61,134 nucleotides of DNA. Source: a virus. The notes beneath the pieces were generated by a model. It worked only from the letters and a program-made list of their open reading frames with translations. It had not been told where the DNA came from and made no database searches. The translations under genes and the position numbers were made by a program. Below, in pieces: positions 44,296-53,757 of this stretch. The stretch lies in the IMG/VR virus record IMGVR_UViG_3300007734_000737, positions 1 through 61,134 of that record; one strand, written 5' to 3'. The first letter of the stretch is position 1. Every line of letters begins with the position of its first letter.

Positions 44296-45069
44296 ATGGA
44301 AACTAAAGTTTGTTCTAAATGTAATGAAGAAAAAAAAGTTTGTGAATTTTATAAAGATAAACAAAAAAAAGATGGTTTAACATCTACTTGTAAAATTTGT
44401 AAAAACAATATTTTAAAAATCTATAAAGAACAAAATCCTGATAAAGTTAAAGAAAGTAAACAAAAGGAATATTTAAAAAATATTGAAAAGTATCGTAATC
44501 AGAATAAAAAATGGAAAAATGAAAATCCTGATTATATGATAAAATATTTGAAAAATTATTATGATGAAAATAAACAACAATTACTTGAAAAACAAAAAAA
44601 ATATTATGAATCTAATAAAAATAGTATTTTAAAAAAATGTCAAGAATATGTTAACAAAAATTGTGAAAAAACATCAAAAAATCAAAAAGAATATCGTGAT
44701 AAAAATAAAGAAAGATTACAAAAATACATTAATCAATATAGAAAAAAACGTAGACAAACCGATGTTATTTTTAATTTAAGGGAAAATCTTGGTCATAGGA
44801 CTAGACAAATTTTTAAACATTTTAACACAGAAAAAAAAGATAAAACTTTTGATATTGTGAGTTGTTCTCCGGAATTTCTTAAAAAACATTTAGAAAACCA
44901 ATTTATTGATGGTATGAGTTGGGAAAATAGGAGTGAATGGCATATTGACCACATCATTCCATTATCATCGGCGAAAACAAAAGACGAACTTTATAAGTTG
45001 TGTCATTATGAAAATCTTCAACCATTATGGGCGGAAGATAATTTGAAAAAAAGTAACAAAATTTTATAG
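44296..45069 (+). CDS. HNH endonuclease, homing type, paralogue of the one at 2723
   Basis: A 257-residue protein with the same plan as the endonuclease at 2723-3307: C6/C9 and C32/C35 zinc-ribbon pairs, then the HNH core SEWHIDHIIPLSSAKT (H216, D218, H219) and ENLQPLWAEDNL (about N240). The Lys/Asn/Tyr-rich linker between them is some 60 residues longer, with imperfect repeats such as YRDKNKERLQKY. It is wedged between uvsX and the 5' nuclease gene with a 2-base gap upstream. Its base composition is more A-rich than its neighbours. It is best read as a selfish insertion into the replication operon. Confidence 0.85.
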   Translation: METKVCSKCNEEKKVCEFYKDKQKKDGLTSTCKICKNNILKIYKEQNPDKVKESKQKEYLKNIEKYRNQNKKWKNENPDYMIKYLKNYYDENKQQLLEKQKKYYESNKNSILKKCQEYVNKNCEKTSKNQKEYRDKNKERLQKYINQYRKKRRQTDVIFNLRENLGHRTRQIFKHFNTEKKDKTFDIVSCSPEFLKKHLENQFIDGMSWENRSEWHIDHIIPLSSAKTKDELYKLCHYENLQPLWAEDNLKKSNKIL

Positions 45070-45090
45070 TAACGAATACAAACAAAACAA

Positions 45091-46095
45091 ATGACTAAAA
45101 CACTTTTGGTCGACGGAAATTACCTATTAAAGGTTGGTATTTGCGGAGTTAAAGATTTTTTTAACGGAACAAAACACATAGGTGGGTTATGGCATTTTAT
45201 CAATACAATTAGACGTTTGATAGATGAAAAAAACTTTGATAAAGTTGTTGTTATGTGGGATGGTGATGATAACTCTTCAGCTCGCAAACTTATTTATCCC
45301 CAATATAAAGAACAACGTAGAGACAGAGACAACGAGTATAAGTTAGATTCTTTCACTGAGCAGAAAGAGAGAATCAAACAATACTTAGAGGACTGTTATA
45401 TAAGACAAATCAACGTAGATAATAACGAAGCGGACGATTTGATTGCTTACTATTGCCAAATCTCGGAGAACGAACAAAAAACCATATTCTCAGGTGATAA
45501 AGACCTTACCCAACTTATCTCGGATAAGGTATCGGTATATTATCCAAGAACCAAAGAGACTTATCATTTAGGAAGTAAAATCAAATGTGATTTTTACGAA
45601 TTTCCTCACGAAAACATTAGGACTTACAAAATTTTATCAGGAGATAAATCGGACAATATTGATGGTATTTCAGGGTTGGGAGAGAAAACTCTTATAAAGT
45701 TTTTTCCTGAGTTACTTGAAAAACCGGTTTCAATTACCGATATTTTAGAAAAGGCTGAAATTCTACTGAAGGAAAATAAAGATAATAAAACACTACAAAA
45801 TTTATTATCCGGTAAAACTAAGAGTGGTGTTTATGGTGATGAATATTTTGTTATAAACGAAAAAATCATAAATTTATCAAATCCATTAATTACTGATGAC
45901 GCTAAAGAACTTGTTGAACTATATTATAGAGAAACTTTAGACCCTGATGGAAGGGGTCATAGAGGTCTTATTAAAATGATGATGGAAGACGGTTTTTTTA
46001 AGTATCTACCAAAGGGAGATGATGCGTGGGTTAATTTTGTTAGACCCTTTATGAAACTAACGAGAAAAGAAAAAAGAAATTACAAAAACAATTAA
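45091..46095 (+). CDS. rnh: RNase H / 5'-3' flap nuclease (T4 Rnh-like)
   Basis: A 334-residue PIN/FEN-type nuclease (T4 Rnh is 305). The acidic metal-binding residues are visible in order: LLVDGNYLL, VVMWDGDDN, DNNEADDLIAYY and FSGDKDLTQL. A helix-hairpin-helix-like segment follows, SGDKSDNIDGISGLGEKT. It removes RNA primers and 5' flaps during lagging-strand synthesis, and works with polymerase and the ssDNA-binding protein. It lies 21 bases after the HNH gene. T4 RNase H lies in a different gene order, but the pairing with UvsX and the helicase suits a replication operon. Confidence 0.85.
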   Translation: MTKTLLVDGNYLLKVGICGVKDFFNGTKHIGGLWHFINTIRRLIDEKNFDKVVVMWDGDDNSSARKLIYPQYKEQRRDRDNEYKLDSFTEQKERIKQYLEDCYIRQINVDNNEADDLIAYYCQISENEQKTIFSGDKDLTQLISDKVSVYYPRTKETYHLGSKIKCDFYEFPHENIRTYKILSGDKSDNIDGISGLGEKTLIKFFPELLEKPVSITDILEKAEILLKENKDNKTLQNLLSGKTKSGVYGDEYFVINEKIINLSNPLITDDAKELVELYYRETLDPDGRGHRGLIKMMMEDGFFKYLPKGDDAWVNFVRPFMKLTRKEKRNYKNN

Positions 46096-46103
46096 TTAAA
46101 ATT

Positions 46104-46556
46104 ATGAAAGACCAAGATTCGGTAAAATTAGAATTCTTAATGATGGTAAACGATAACATCATTGTACAGAGATTTTTTAACGTAAGGGAGTTTAATAACG
46201 AGGGTAAAAACTCATTAGAACTTTATGACTTACTTCGTGAATTTAAAGACGACATTCAAACACAATTGTCGTTGAAAACCGTAACATATATGACGGATAA
46301 TATGTATGAAATCGTTAACAATCCATCTATTTTGGAAACGTCTTATATTGATGGTCCGGAGTATTTCAACATCTTCATAAAACAAAATGATGTGACAATT
46401 TGTCATAGACAAGTGGATGCTAAAGTATACCCTCCAAAGGTAAGATATACTGTGGATGTACGCCCACACCTAAAAAACTTGTTGATGAACTTGACTGACA
46501 TCTTTTCATCTAAAAATTTAACAAAAAAATATCTGGATGTTACCCTAAGTGTGTAG
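46104..46556 (+). CDS. Protein of unknown function in the replication operon
   Basis: A 150-residue protein. It begins with a strand pair (SVKLEFLMMVNDNIIVQRFF) and continues with a helix (LLREFKDDIQTQLS). A further strand-rich part contains YFNIFIKQNDVTICHR. No family is recognised and no catalytic motif is visible. It is 8 bases downstream of the 5' nuclease and 30 bases upstream of the helicase gene. It is thus probably co-transcribed with them, and a helicase-loading or accessory role is possible from position alone. Its gene is more C-rich at third positions than structural genes nearby, as are its neighbours. Confidence 0.55.
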   Translation: MKDQDSVKLEFLMMVNDNIIVQRFFNVREFNNEGKNSLELYDLLREFKDDIQTQLSLKTVTYMTDNMYEIVNNPSILETSYIDGPEYFNIFIKQNDVTICHRQVDAKVYPPKVRYTVDVRPHLKNLLMNLTDIFSSKNLTKKYLDVTLSV

Positions 46557-46564
46557 TATTTATT
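46557..46564 (+). promoter_or_regulatory. TATTTATT promoter-like motif before the helicase gene
   Basis: TATTTATTATTACACTAAAAG lies 22 bases before the ATG at 46587. It is flanked by AGTGT and ACACT, which could pair across it. Confidence 0.4.
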
Positions 46565-46586
46565 ATTACACTAAAAGAAAAAATAT

Positions 46587-47972
46587 ATGGCGTCAAACAA
46601 AAATTTCGAGTATCTAGGTAGTACCTTTCAGATACAATTATTAAACCAAATCATTATCGACAAAGACTTTTCACGGTCAATTATAGATGTGATTGAAACA
46701 AGTTATTTTGAGAATAAATATTTCAAATTAATCATTCAAATGATTAAGGAGTATTACACAAAATACGAACACACACCAACCTTTGACACCTTAGAACAAA
46801 TTACAAAATCTGAGATACAACAACCTCTAGCGGCAAAAATCATTATTGATACCCTTACAAAAGTTAAGGAGTCTACGCTTGAAGGGGCTGAATTTGTACA
46901 AGAAAAATCAATGAAGTTCTGTAAACAACAGGAGTTACAGAAAGTAATGGTTAAAGCTCAAAAAATCATTGATACCGGTGAATTTGAAAGTTATGACACA
47001 TTAGAGGAGATGGTTAGTAAGGCGTTACAAGTTGGAGAACACGATAAGGGAACGGAAAGTGTTTTTAGTAACTTAGATGATGTTCTAAACGAAGATTATC
47101 GTCATCCGATACCAATGGGTATTCCGGGTATAGATAGACTCTTAAAAGGAGGGTTGGCAAAAGGTGAAATCGGTGTTATTTTAGCACCAACAGGTGTAGG
47201 TAAATCTACTTTACTTACAAAAATCTCAAATCACGCATTTAATTTGGGATACAATGTTTTACAAATATTCTTTGAGGATAACCCAAAGATTATTCAACGT
47301 AAACACATTACATTATGGACAAAAATCCACCCGGATGATTTGTCTTTAAGAAAAGATGAGGTAATGGTTAAAGTTCAAGAAATTAAGGAGAAAATGCCTA
47401 ATGAATTGATACTTAAAAAACTTCCATCTGATACCATAACAATGGTGCAAATTAAGAACCAAATCAGAAAAATGATGTCTGAGGGAATCAAAGTTGATAT
47501 GGTATTATTGGACTACATTGATTGTGTGGTTCCGGATAAAAACTTGGGGGATGAATGGAAATCTGAAGGGTCTGTGATGAGAGGTTTTGAATCTATGTGT
47601 CACGAACTTGATTTAGTAGGATGGACAGCAACTCAGGGTAATAGAAGTTCAATATCTTCGGATGTTGTAACTACCGACCAAATGGGTGGGTCTATTAAAA
47701 AAGCTCAGGTTGGACACGTAATTATTTCCGTGGCTAAATCTCTACAACAAAAAGAAATGAAACTAGCTACAATTGCAATTACTAAATCACGTATTGGTGA
47801 TGATGGTGTTGTATTTGAGAATTGTAAATTTGATAACGGTATGTTGGAGATTGATACAGAGAGTTCAGTGACCTTCTTAGGATTAGAAGAACAAACCGAA
47901 GAAAGAAACAGACAAAGAATAAAAGACTTGTTAGACAAGAGAAAAGAAAAAAACCAACAACAAAATAATTAA
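46587..47972 (+). CDS. 41: DnaB-type replicative helicase (T4 gp41-like)
   Basis: A 461-residue hexameric helicase (T4 gp41 has 475). The N-terminal helical domain is followed by the RecA-like motor. Walker A is [12 protein letters not shown] (A200-T208). The H1a/B region has [12 protein letters not shown], Walker B is [12 protein letters not shown] (about 310-321), and the H3-type glutamine/Asn region reads [11 protein letters not shown] late basic loop contains [10 protein letters not shown]. It unwinds the duplex ahead of the polymerase. It lies directly upstream of the ribonucleotide reductase genes with a 1-base gap, so nucleotide supply and unwinding are co-expressed. No primase was seen in the window. 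Confidence 0.9.
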   Translation: MASNKNFEYLGSTFQIQLLNQIIIDKDFSRSIIDVIETSYFENKYFKLIIQMIKEYYTKYEHTPTFDTLEQITKSEIQQPLAAKIIIDTLTKVKESTLEGAEFVQEKSMKFCKQQELQKVMVKAQKIIDTGEFESYDTLEEMVSKALQVGEHDKGTESVFSNLDDVLNEDYRHPIPMGIPGIDRLLKGGLAKGEIGVILAPTGVGKSTLLTKISNHAFNLGYNVLQIFFEDNPKIIQRKHITLWTKIHPDDLSLRKDEVMVKVQEIKEKMPNELILKKLPSDTITMVQIKNQIRKMMSEGIKVDMVLLDYIDCVVPDKNLGDEWKSEGSVMRGFESMCHELDLVGWTATQGNRSSISSDVVTTDQMGGSIKKAQVGHVIISVAKSLQQKEMKLATIAITKSRIGDDGVVFENCKFDNGMLEIDTESSVTFLGLEEQTEERNRQRIKDLLDKRKEKNQQQNN

Positions 47973-47973
47973 T

Positions 47974-48924
47974 ATGAAAGAAAAAATATTAGAACCAAAT
48001 AACGACCGATTTGTTATTTTTCCCATACAACATAACGATATATGGGAGTTTTACAAGCAACATCAAGCGGCATTTTGGACAGCAGAAGAAGTGGATTTAT
48101 CTAACGATATTAGAGATTGGGAGAACCTATCAGATAATGAGAGATATTTTCTTAAAAATATATTAGCGTTCTTTGCAGCGTCCGATGGTATTGTAAATGA
48201 AAACTTGGCTGAGAATTTCCTAAAAGAGGTTCAATATGCTGAAGCGAAGTTCTTCTACGGATTTCAAATTATGATGGAGAACATTCACTCGTTAATGTAT
48301 TCATTATTGATTGATACGTATGTGTCTAATGATAAAGAGAAAGATGAATGTTTTCACGCAATTGATAGATTACCAGCAGTTCAAAAGAAAGCTAAATGGG
48401 CTTTGGATTGGATTGAGAATGCTTCTTTCCAAGAAAGATTAGTGGCGTTTGCGGCTGTTGAAGGTATCTTCTTCTCAGGTTCATTCTGTTCTATCTTTTG
48501 GATGAAATCAAGAGGAATTATGCAAGGATTATGTAATGCTAATAGTCTTATCTTCAAGGATGAGAATTTACATTGTGATTTTGCTATTCATTTGATTAAC
48601 AATCACGTTGAGAACAAACCAACGGAGAAAAGAATTAAAGAAATCTTATTGTCGGCATTAGAGATTGAAAAAGAATTTATTACTGAGTCATTACCAGTGT
48701 CTTTAATTGGTATGAATTCTAACTTAATGAAACAATACCTTGAGTTTGTTACTGATGGGTTATTAGTTAAATTTGGATGTAAAAAACACTTTAATGTGGA
48801 ACAACCATTTAAATTTATGGAACAGATTGCTGTTGAAACAAAAGGTAACTTCTTTGAATCAAGAACAATGGAGTATCAAAAGGCCAAGTTAGGCGAGTCA
48901 TTAACATTTACGGAGGATTTTTAA
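47974..48924 (+). CDS. nrdB: Class I ribonucleotide reductase small subunit
   Basis: A 316-residue beta subunit. The di-iron ligands and radical tyrosine are all visible: D71 in [11 protein letters not shown]102 and H105 in [11 protein letters not shown] with Y109 as the radical site, E163 in AAVEGIFF, and E197/H200 in DENLHCDF. It generates the radical used by the large subunit to reduce ribonucleotides. Its end ([10 protein letters not shown]) resembles the C-terminal tail that docks to the alpha subunit. It lies 1 base after the helicase gene and 1 base before nrdA. A GGAGG within its last codons sits 8 bases before the nrdA start. Confidence 0.93.
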   Translation: MKEKILEPNNDRFVIFPIQHNDIWEFYKQHQAAFWTAEEVDLSNDIRDWENLSDNERYFLKNILAFFAASDGIVNENLAENFLKEVQYAEAKFFYGFQIMMENIHSLMYSLLIDTYVSNDKEKDECFHAIDRLPAVQKKAKWALDWIENASFQERLVAFAAVEGIFFSGSFCSIFWMKSRGIMQGLCNANSLIFKDENLHCDFAIHLINNHVENKPTEKRIKEILLSALEIEKEFITESLPVSLIGMNSNLMKQYLEFVTDGLLVKFGCKKHFNVEQPFKFMEQIAVETKGNFFESRTMEYQKAKLGESLTFTEDF

Positions 48925-48925
48925 T

Positions 48926-51340
48926 ATGATGTCATTAAAGATAAGAAAAAGAGGGGGTGACGAAGTTTCTTTCAACCCCCAAAAAATTTATAATAGAGTT
49001 AAACGTGCCGCAAAAGGATTAAACGTAAACGCGGATGAGGTTTTCATTAAGGTGATTACTTCTGTTCCAACAGAGGGTGTTATTACAACAAAAGAGTTGG
49101 ATAAATTGGTTTACGAGATTGCTGCGGCATATACCGGGAGTCATCACGATTATTCACGGTTAGCGTCATCTGTTGCTATCTCGGCATATCATAAAGAGAC
49201 TGACGCAAGTTTTTGTAACACAATGCACACATTACACATAGATGGTATCATTAACGATAAGTTAATGGAAACTATTGAACTATATGGTCCTCAAAATATT
49301 GATTCTGTAATAAACCACGAGAATGATTACAATTTTGATTATTTTGCGTGGAAATCGTTATCAGAAATGTATTTGTTAAAAACTCCGGAAGGTAGAGTAA
49401 TTGAAAGACCTCAACATATGTATATGAGAGTGGCTTTATGGGTGACTAAGTCGTTTGAAGAGGCGGTTGAATACTATAATTCATTATCAAATCAACTTAT
49501 CTCTCCGGCAACACCTATTATGATTAATGCCGGAACAAGAACACCTCAATTAGCTTCTTGTGTATTAAAATACAATCACGGGGATTCAAGAGAAGGTTTA
49601 TTACAAACATTCAACGACATTTCAACATATTCGTCTGACGCTGCTGGTATTGGATTATGTATGTCTAATATTCGTAGTAAAGAGAGTCGTATTAACTCAT
49701 CAGGTGGATTTGCGGGTGGTTTATTAAAATACCTAAAGATTGTTAACGAAGGACTAAGATTTTTTAATCAACAAGGTAGAAGACCCGGTAGTGCGGCTAT
49801 CTACATTGAACCTTGGCATAAAGACATAATTGACTTACTTGAAATTAAAAAGAACACAGGAGCAGAAGAATTGAGAGCAAAAGATTTGTTTACCTCAATT
49901 TGGTTACCGGACAACTTTATGGAAGCTGTTAAGAATAATGATGATTGGTATTTATTCTGTCCTAATGATATTATTAAAGCGGGTATCAAACCATTACAAG
50001 AAGCGTATGGTGACGAATATGAATCAAACTACAACAAAGCGGTTGAACTTGGTTTAGGTAAAAAAGTAAAAGCTCAGACAATTTGGAATAAAATCATTGA
50101 ATCACAGGTTGAAACAGGTGTTCCTTATTTATGTTCTAAAGATAGTGCAAACAGAAAGACAAATCATCAAAATATTGGGGTAATTAAACAATCTAACCTA
50201 TGTAATGAGATTTACCAATACACCGATGAAACTACTACAGCTATCTGTACATTATCATCTATGGTATTGAAGAATTTTATTGTTAAAGGAGAGTTTGATT
50301 TCAAATTACTTTATAGTGAAGTTAGAAAGGTTGTTAGAGCACTTAACAAAGTCGTTGATATCAACAGTTATTCAACGGAACAAGGAAGAAAAGGTGGGTT
50401 AGAACAAAGAGCAATTGCTATTGGAACACAAGGACTTGCGGATGTATTCTTTTTAATGGATTATCTTTTCACATCTGAAGAGGCAAAACAATTAAACAAA
50501 GAAATCTTTGAAACAATCTACTTCGCGGCAATCACCGAGAGTATGGAATTATGTAAAACAGGTGAATACAAACCATACAAATTCTTTAAAGGGTCTCCGA
50601 TGTCAAAAGGTATTTTCCAATTTGATATGTGGGGGTTAGATTACGAAGGGTTAGGAAGAATGTGGGATTGGGATTCACTTAAATTGGAAGTATCCAACCA
50701 CGGGGTTTGTAACTCGTTATTTACGGCTCAGATGCCGGTAGCATCTTCAGCTAAGATTACAGGTTCATTTGAAATGACAGAACCTGCTCACTCGGCATTA
50801 TTTAATCGTCGTGTAGTTGGGGGAGAAATTTTAATTGTTAACAAATACTTAATTAATGATTTTGAAAAAATTGGTATTTGGTCTGAAGATTTAAAAAATG
50901 AAATCATTATGAATGAAGGGTCAATACAAAATATTAACTTTAATAATTACCTTGACCAAGAAGATAAAAATTATAACAAGAAAGTTAAAAGAATTGAGCA
51001 TTTAATTCCAAAGTACAAAACAATTTGGGAAATATCTCAAAGAGAACTTATTGATATGGCGGCTGACAGAGCACCATTCATTGACCAATCACAATCAATG
51101 AATATCTATATGTCTAATCCAACATTATCAAAGATATCATCATCACACTTCCATTCGTGGGGTAAAGGATTGAAAACACTTTGTTATTATGTTAGAACAA
51201 AGGCGATATCAACCGGAGCTAAACACTTGGCGGTGGACATTTCAAAGGTGAATCAACCAAAACAAATTGAGAAACCAAAAGTTGAATTAACACAAAAACC
51301 AACCGATACGGAATTTGAATGTTTCGGATGTGGTTCTTAA
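48926..51340 (+). CDS. nrdA: Class I ribonucleotide reductase large subunit
   Basis: An 804-residue alpha subunit. The N-terminal ATP-cone (KIRKRGGDEVSFNPQKIYNR) implies allosteric control by ATP/dATP. Active-site cysteines are C212 (PQLASCVL) and C426 in SNLCNEI. The loop PGSAAIYIEPWHKDI and the radical-relay region near the C-terminus are present. The protein ends ECFGCGS, a C799-x2-C802 pair for re-reduction by thioredoxin or glutaredoxin, neither of which is encoded here. It makes deoxynucleotides for phage replication. A terminator follows at 51351. The order nrdB-nrdA is the reverse of E. coli. Confidence 0.95.
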   Translation: MMSLKIRKRGGDEVSFNPQKIYNRVKRAAKGLNVNADEVFIKVITSVPTEGVITTKELDKLVYEIAAAYTGSHHDYSRLASSVAISAYHKETDASFCNTMHTLHIDGIINDKLMETIELYGPQNIDSVINHENDYNFDYFAWKSLSEMYLLKTPEGRVIERPQHMYMRVALWVTKSFEEAVEYYNSLSNQLISPATPIMINAGTRTPQLASCVLKYNHGDSREGLLQTFNDISTYSSDAAGIGLCMSNIRSKESRINSSGGFAGGLLKYLKIVNEGLRFFNQQGRRPGSAAIYIEPWHKDIIDLLEIKKNTGAEELRAKDLFTSIWLPDNFMEAVKNNDDWYLFCPNDIIKAGIKPLQEAYGDEYESNYNKAVELGLGKKVKAQTIWNKIIESQVETGVPYLCSKDSANRKTNHQNIGVIKQSNLCNEIYQYTDETTTAICTLSSMVLKNFIVKGEFDFKLLYSEVRKVVRALNKVVDINSYSTEQGRKGGLEQRAIAIGTQGLADVFFLMDYLFTSEEAKQLNKEIFETIYFAAITESMELCKTGEYKPYKFFKGSPMSKGIFQFDMWGLDYEGLGRMWDWDSLKLEVSNHGVCNSLFTAQMPVASSAKITGSFEMTEPAHSALFNRRVVGGEILIVNKYLINDFEKIGIWSEDLKNEIIMNEGSIQNINFNNYLDQEDKNYNKKVKRIEHLIPKYKTIWEISQRELIDMAADRAPFIDQSQSMNIYMSNPTLSKISSSHFHSWGKGLKTLCYYVRTKAISTGAKHLAVDISKVNQPKQIEKPKVELTQKPTDTEFECFGCGS

Positions 51341-51350
51341 TAAGAATATA

Positions 51351-51377
51351 AATCACGGCTTAGGTCGTGATTTTTTA
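51351..51377 (+). terminator. Intrinsic terminator of the replication/nucleotide block
   Basis: AATCACG and CGTGATT pair around a GCTTAGGT loop, followed by a run of T residues. It lies 10 bases after the nrdA stop. Confidence 0.8.
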
Positions 51378-51386
51378 TTTTGGGGG

Positions 51387-51421
51387 TATTTATAAAAAAT
51401 AATGACGACACTATATTTATA
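51387..51421 (+). promoter_or_regulatory. Tandem TATTTATA motifs before the gp25-like gene
   Basis: TATTTATA occurs at 51387-51394 and again at 51414-51421, 27 bases apart. The second lies only 3 bases before the ATG at 51425, so the first is the likelier start signal for a transcript with a leader. Confidence 0.5.
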
Positions 51422-51424
51422 GTT

Positions 51425-51883
51425 ATGGCAGATGGAATTACATATGGTTTAACTTTTCCCTTCAGAGATTCTTTTGATGGGAAGTATTTAGATTTATCAG
51501 ATTATAATGACCAAGAAGTTAGGTCTAATTTAATACACCTTTTATTATCTAAAAAAGGTAGTAGATATTATTTACCGGATTTTGGTACAAGATTATATGA
51601 ATTTATTTTTGAACCTTTAGACGGTCCTACTTTTTCTGAAATAGATTCAGAAATAAGAGAGGCTGCGGGAGTATATCTACCTGGTATAAGAATTACTAAT
51701 ATTAGTATTACCGCGGCTTCTGATGGAGATGAAGACAAAGGTAGTTATATTAACGATAATGATGAAAGAGTATTTAGAGTACCAAATATGTCAAATAAAG
51801 AACATACCGCAAAAGTTAAAATTGATTATACCATCAATAATGATGTGTTTAATAGTAGTGACTTTGTAATTATTAATATATAA
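51425..51883 (+). CDS. 25: Baseplate wedge protein (T4 gp25-like)
   Basis: A 152-residue protein in the gp25 size class (T4: 132). It carries the family pattern: YGLTFPFRDSFDGKYLDL, then VRSNLIHLLLSKKGSRYYLPD, FGTRLYEFIFEPLD and DSEIREAAGVYLPGI. I start it at the ATG at 51425. A TTG further upstream (51380) would add 15 residues that overlap the promoter motifs and terminator. The protein joins the inner baseplate wedge to the sheath-contracting ring. It sits directly before the gp6-like gene, as in many contractile tails. Confidence 0.88.
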   Translation: MADGITYGLTFPFRDSFDGKYLDLSDYNDQEVRSNLIHLLLSKKGSRYYLPDFGTRLYEFIFEPLDGPTFSEIDSEIREAAGVYLPGIRITNISITAASDGDEDKGSYINDNDERVFRVPNMSNKEHTAKVKIDYTINNDVFNSSDFVIINI

Positions 51884-51887
51884 AATT

Positions 51888-53726
51888 ATGGCAAATAAGA
51901 AAATTTCCTATACAACAAGGGATTTCCAATCAATTAGAACGGAGTTAATTAACTTTACTAAAACATATTATCCTGATACAATCCAAAACTTTAATGATGC
52001 GTCAGTTTTCTCTGTATTGTTAGATTTAAATGCCGCGGTAACGGATAATTTACAATTTAATATTGATAGAAGTATCCAAGAAACTGTTCTCCAATTTGCG
52101 CAACAAAGGTCGTCAGTATTTAATATTGCAAAAACTTATGGATTAAAAGTTCCGGGGATGAGACCTTCAGTAGCTTTGGTTAATTTCTCAATAACTGTTC
52201 CTGCATATGGGGATAAAGAAGATTTAAGATATTGTGGGATATTACGAAGAGGTTCTCAAGTTAATGGTGCGGGACAAGTTTTTGAAACGGTTTATGATAT
52301 TGATTTTGCGTCACCTATTAATGCGGAAGGTTACCCAAATAGATTAAAAATACCTAATTTTGATTCTAACAATAAATTAATCAATTATACAATAACTAAA
52401 CAAGAAACTGTGGTTAATGGTACTACAAAAGTATTTAAAAAAGTTATAACACCAAATGATGTTAAACCATTTTATGAATTATTTTTACCAGATAAGAATG
52501 TATTAGGTGTGACTAGTGTTTTATTAAAAGATAGTACTCAATATACTAATATTCCATCAGTACAAGAGTTTTTAGGTTTGGATAATAGATGGTATGAAGT
52601 GGATTCATTAGCTGAAGATAGAGTGTTTGTTGAGGACCCTACAAAAGTATCGGATGCTCCGGGAATTAAAGTTGGTAAGTATATTCAAACAAGTACTAAA
52701 TTTATCACTGAATTTACACCTGAAGGGTTTTTAAAAGTTACATTTGGTGGTGGGTCACAATCTGCAGATGAACAACTAAGAGAGTTTGCAAGAAATGGGT
52801 ATCAATTGAATTTATACAAATATTCAAATAATTTAGCATTAGGTACCACATTAAAACCAAACACAACATTATTCATCCAATATAGAGTTGGTGGTGGTGT
52901 TGCTAGTAATATTGGGGTTAATGCGATTACTCAAATTGGTACAGTATCATTTTTTGTTAATGGACCTTCAGATAGTGTAAATACAACAGTGGTTAATTCA
53001 TTAAGATGTACGAATGTTACTGCGGCTATTGGTGGGGCAAGTTTTCCAACAACAGAGGAAGTTAGAAATTTAGTATCCTATAATTTTTCATCACAAAAAA
53101 GAGCTGTAACGGTAAATGACTATGAGTCAATTATTAGAACAATGCCATCTCAATTTGGTGCTCCGGCAAAGGTATCAATAACAGAAAATAATAATAAGAT
53201 AATCGTTCAGATGTTATCTTATGATGAAACAGGTAGATTAACTGAAGTAATATCAAATACATTAAAGAATAATGTTGCAAATTACTTATCAAACTATCGT
53301 ATGATAAATGATTATGTTTCAATACAAAGTGCTAATGTTATTGATTTAAGTTTTAATATTGATGTTGTGTTGGATGGTACCCAAAATCAAGGAACTGTGA
53401 TATCTCAAATAATCACAATTGTTTCTGATTATTTTGACCCAACAAATAGACAAATGGGTGAGAATGTTAATATTTCTGAATTAAGAAGATTGATACAGAG
53501 TGAAAACGGAGTAGTTTCGTTATCTGATATTCAAGTGTTTAATCAAGTTGGGGGTCAATATTCATCATCTCAAACATCTCAAAGATATTTAGATAATACT
53601 ACACATCAAATAGAATTGATTGACGATACTATTTTTGCTCAACCAAATCAAACTTATCAAATTAAATATTCAAACAAAGATATTAACATTAGAGTTAAAA
53701 ATTTAAAAACCGTTAACTTCTCTTGA
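51888..53726 (+). CDS. 6: Baseplate wedge protein (T4 gp6 / baseplate J-like)
   Basis: A 612-residue protein (T4 gp6: 660). The N-terminus has SYTTRDFQSIRTELINFTK and FNDASVFSVLLDLNAAVTDN, followed by IDRSIQETVLQFAQQRSSV. This is the typical start of the gp6/baseplate J family. The middle has VQYRVGGG-like text (FIQYRVGGGVASNIGVNAI) and VTVNDYESIIRTMPSQFG, the conserved J-type motif near the C-terminal half. It forms the ring that triggers sheath contraction with gp25. It is 4 bases after gp25 and 31 bases before the membrane hydrolase gene. Confidence 0.88.
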   Translation: MANKKISYTTRDFQSIRTELINFTKTYYPDTIQNFNDASVFSVLLDLNAAVTDNLQFNIDRSIQETVLQFAQQRSSVFNIAKTYGLKVPGMRPSVALVNFSITVPAYGDKEDLRYCGILRRGSQVNGAGQVFETVYDIDFASPINAEGYPNRLKIPNFDSNNKLINYTITKQETVVNGTTKVFKKVITPNDVKPFYELFLPDKNVLGVTSVLLKDSTQYTNIPSVQEFLGLDNRWYEVDSLAEDRVFVEDPTKVSDAPGIKVGKYIQTSTKFITEFTPEGFLKVTFGGGSQSADEQLREFARNGYQLNLYKYSNNLALGTTLKPNTTLFIQYRVGGGVASNIGVNAITQIGTVSFFVNGPSDSVNTTVVNSLRCTNVTAAIGGASFPTTEEVRNLVSYNFSSQKRAVTVNDYESIIRTMPSQFGAPAKVSITENNNKIIVQMLSYDETGRLTEVISNTLKNNVANYLSNYRMINDYVSIQSANVIDLSFNIDVVLDGTQNQGTVISQIITIVSDYFDPTNRQMGENVNISELRRLIQSENGVVSLSDIQVFNQVGGQYSSSQTSQRYLDNTTHQIELIDDTIFAQPNQTYQIKYSNKDINIRVKNLKTVNFS

Positions 53727-53757
53727 TAGAGTTATATTAGTTACTTATTTTTAGGGA

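Noticed and set aside
51380-51424. TTG start giving a 15-residue longer gp25-like protein
   Set aside because: The added part runs over two promoter-like motifs and the terminator tail; the ATG at 51425 gives the normal family N-terminus.
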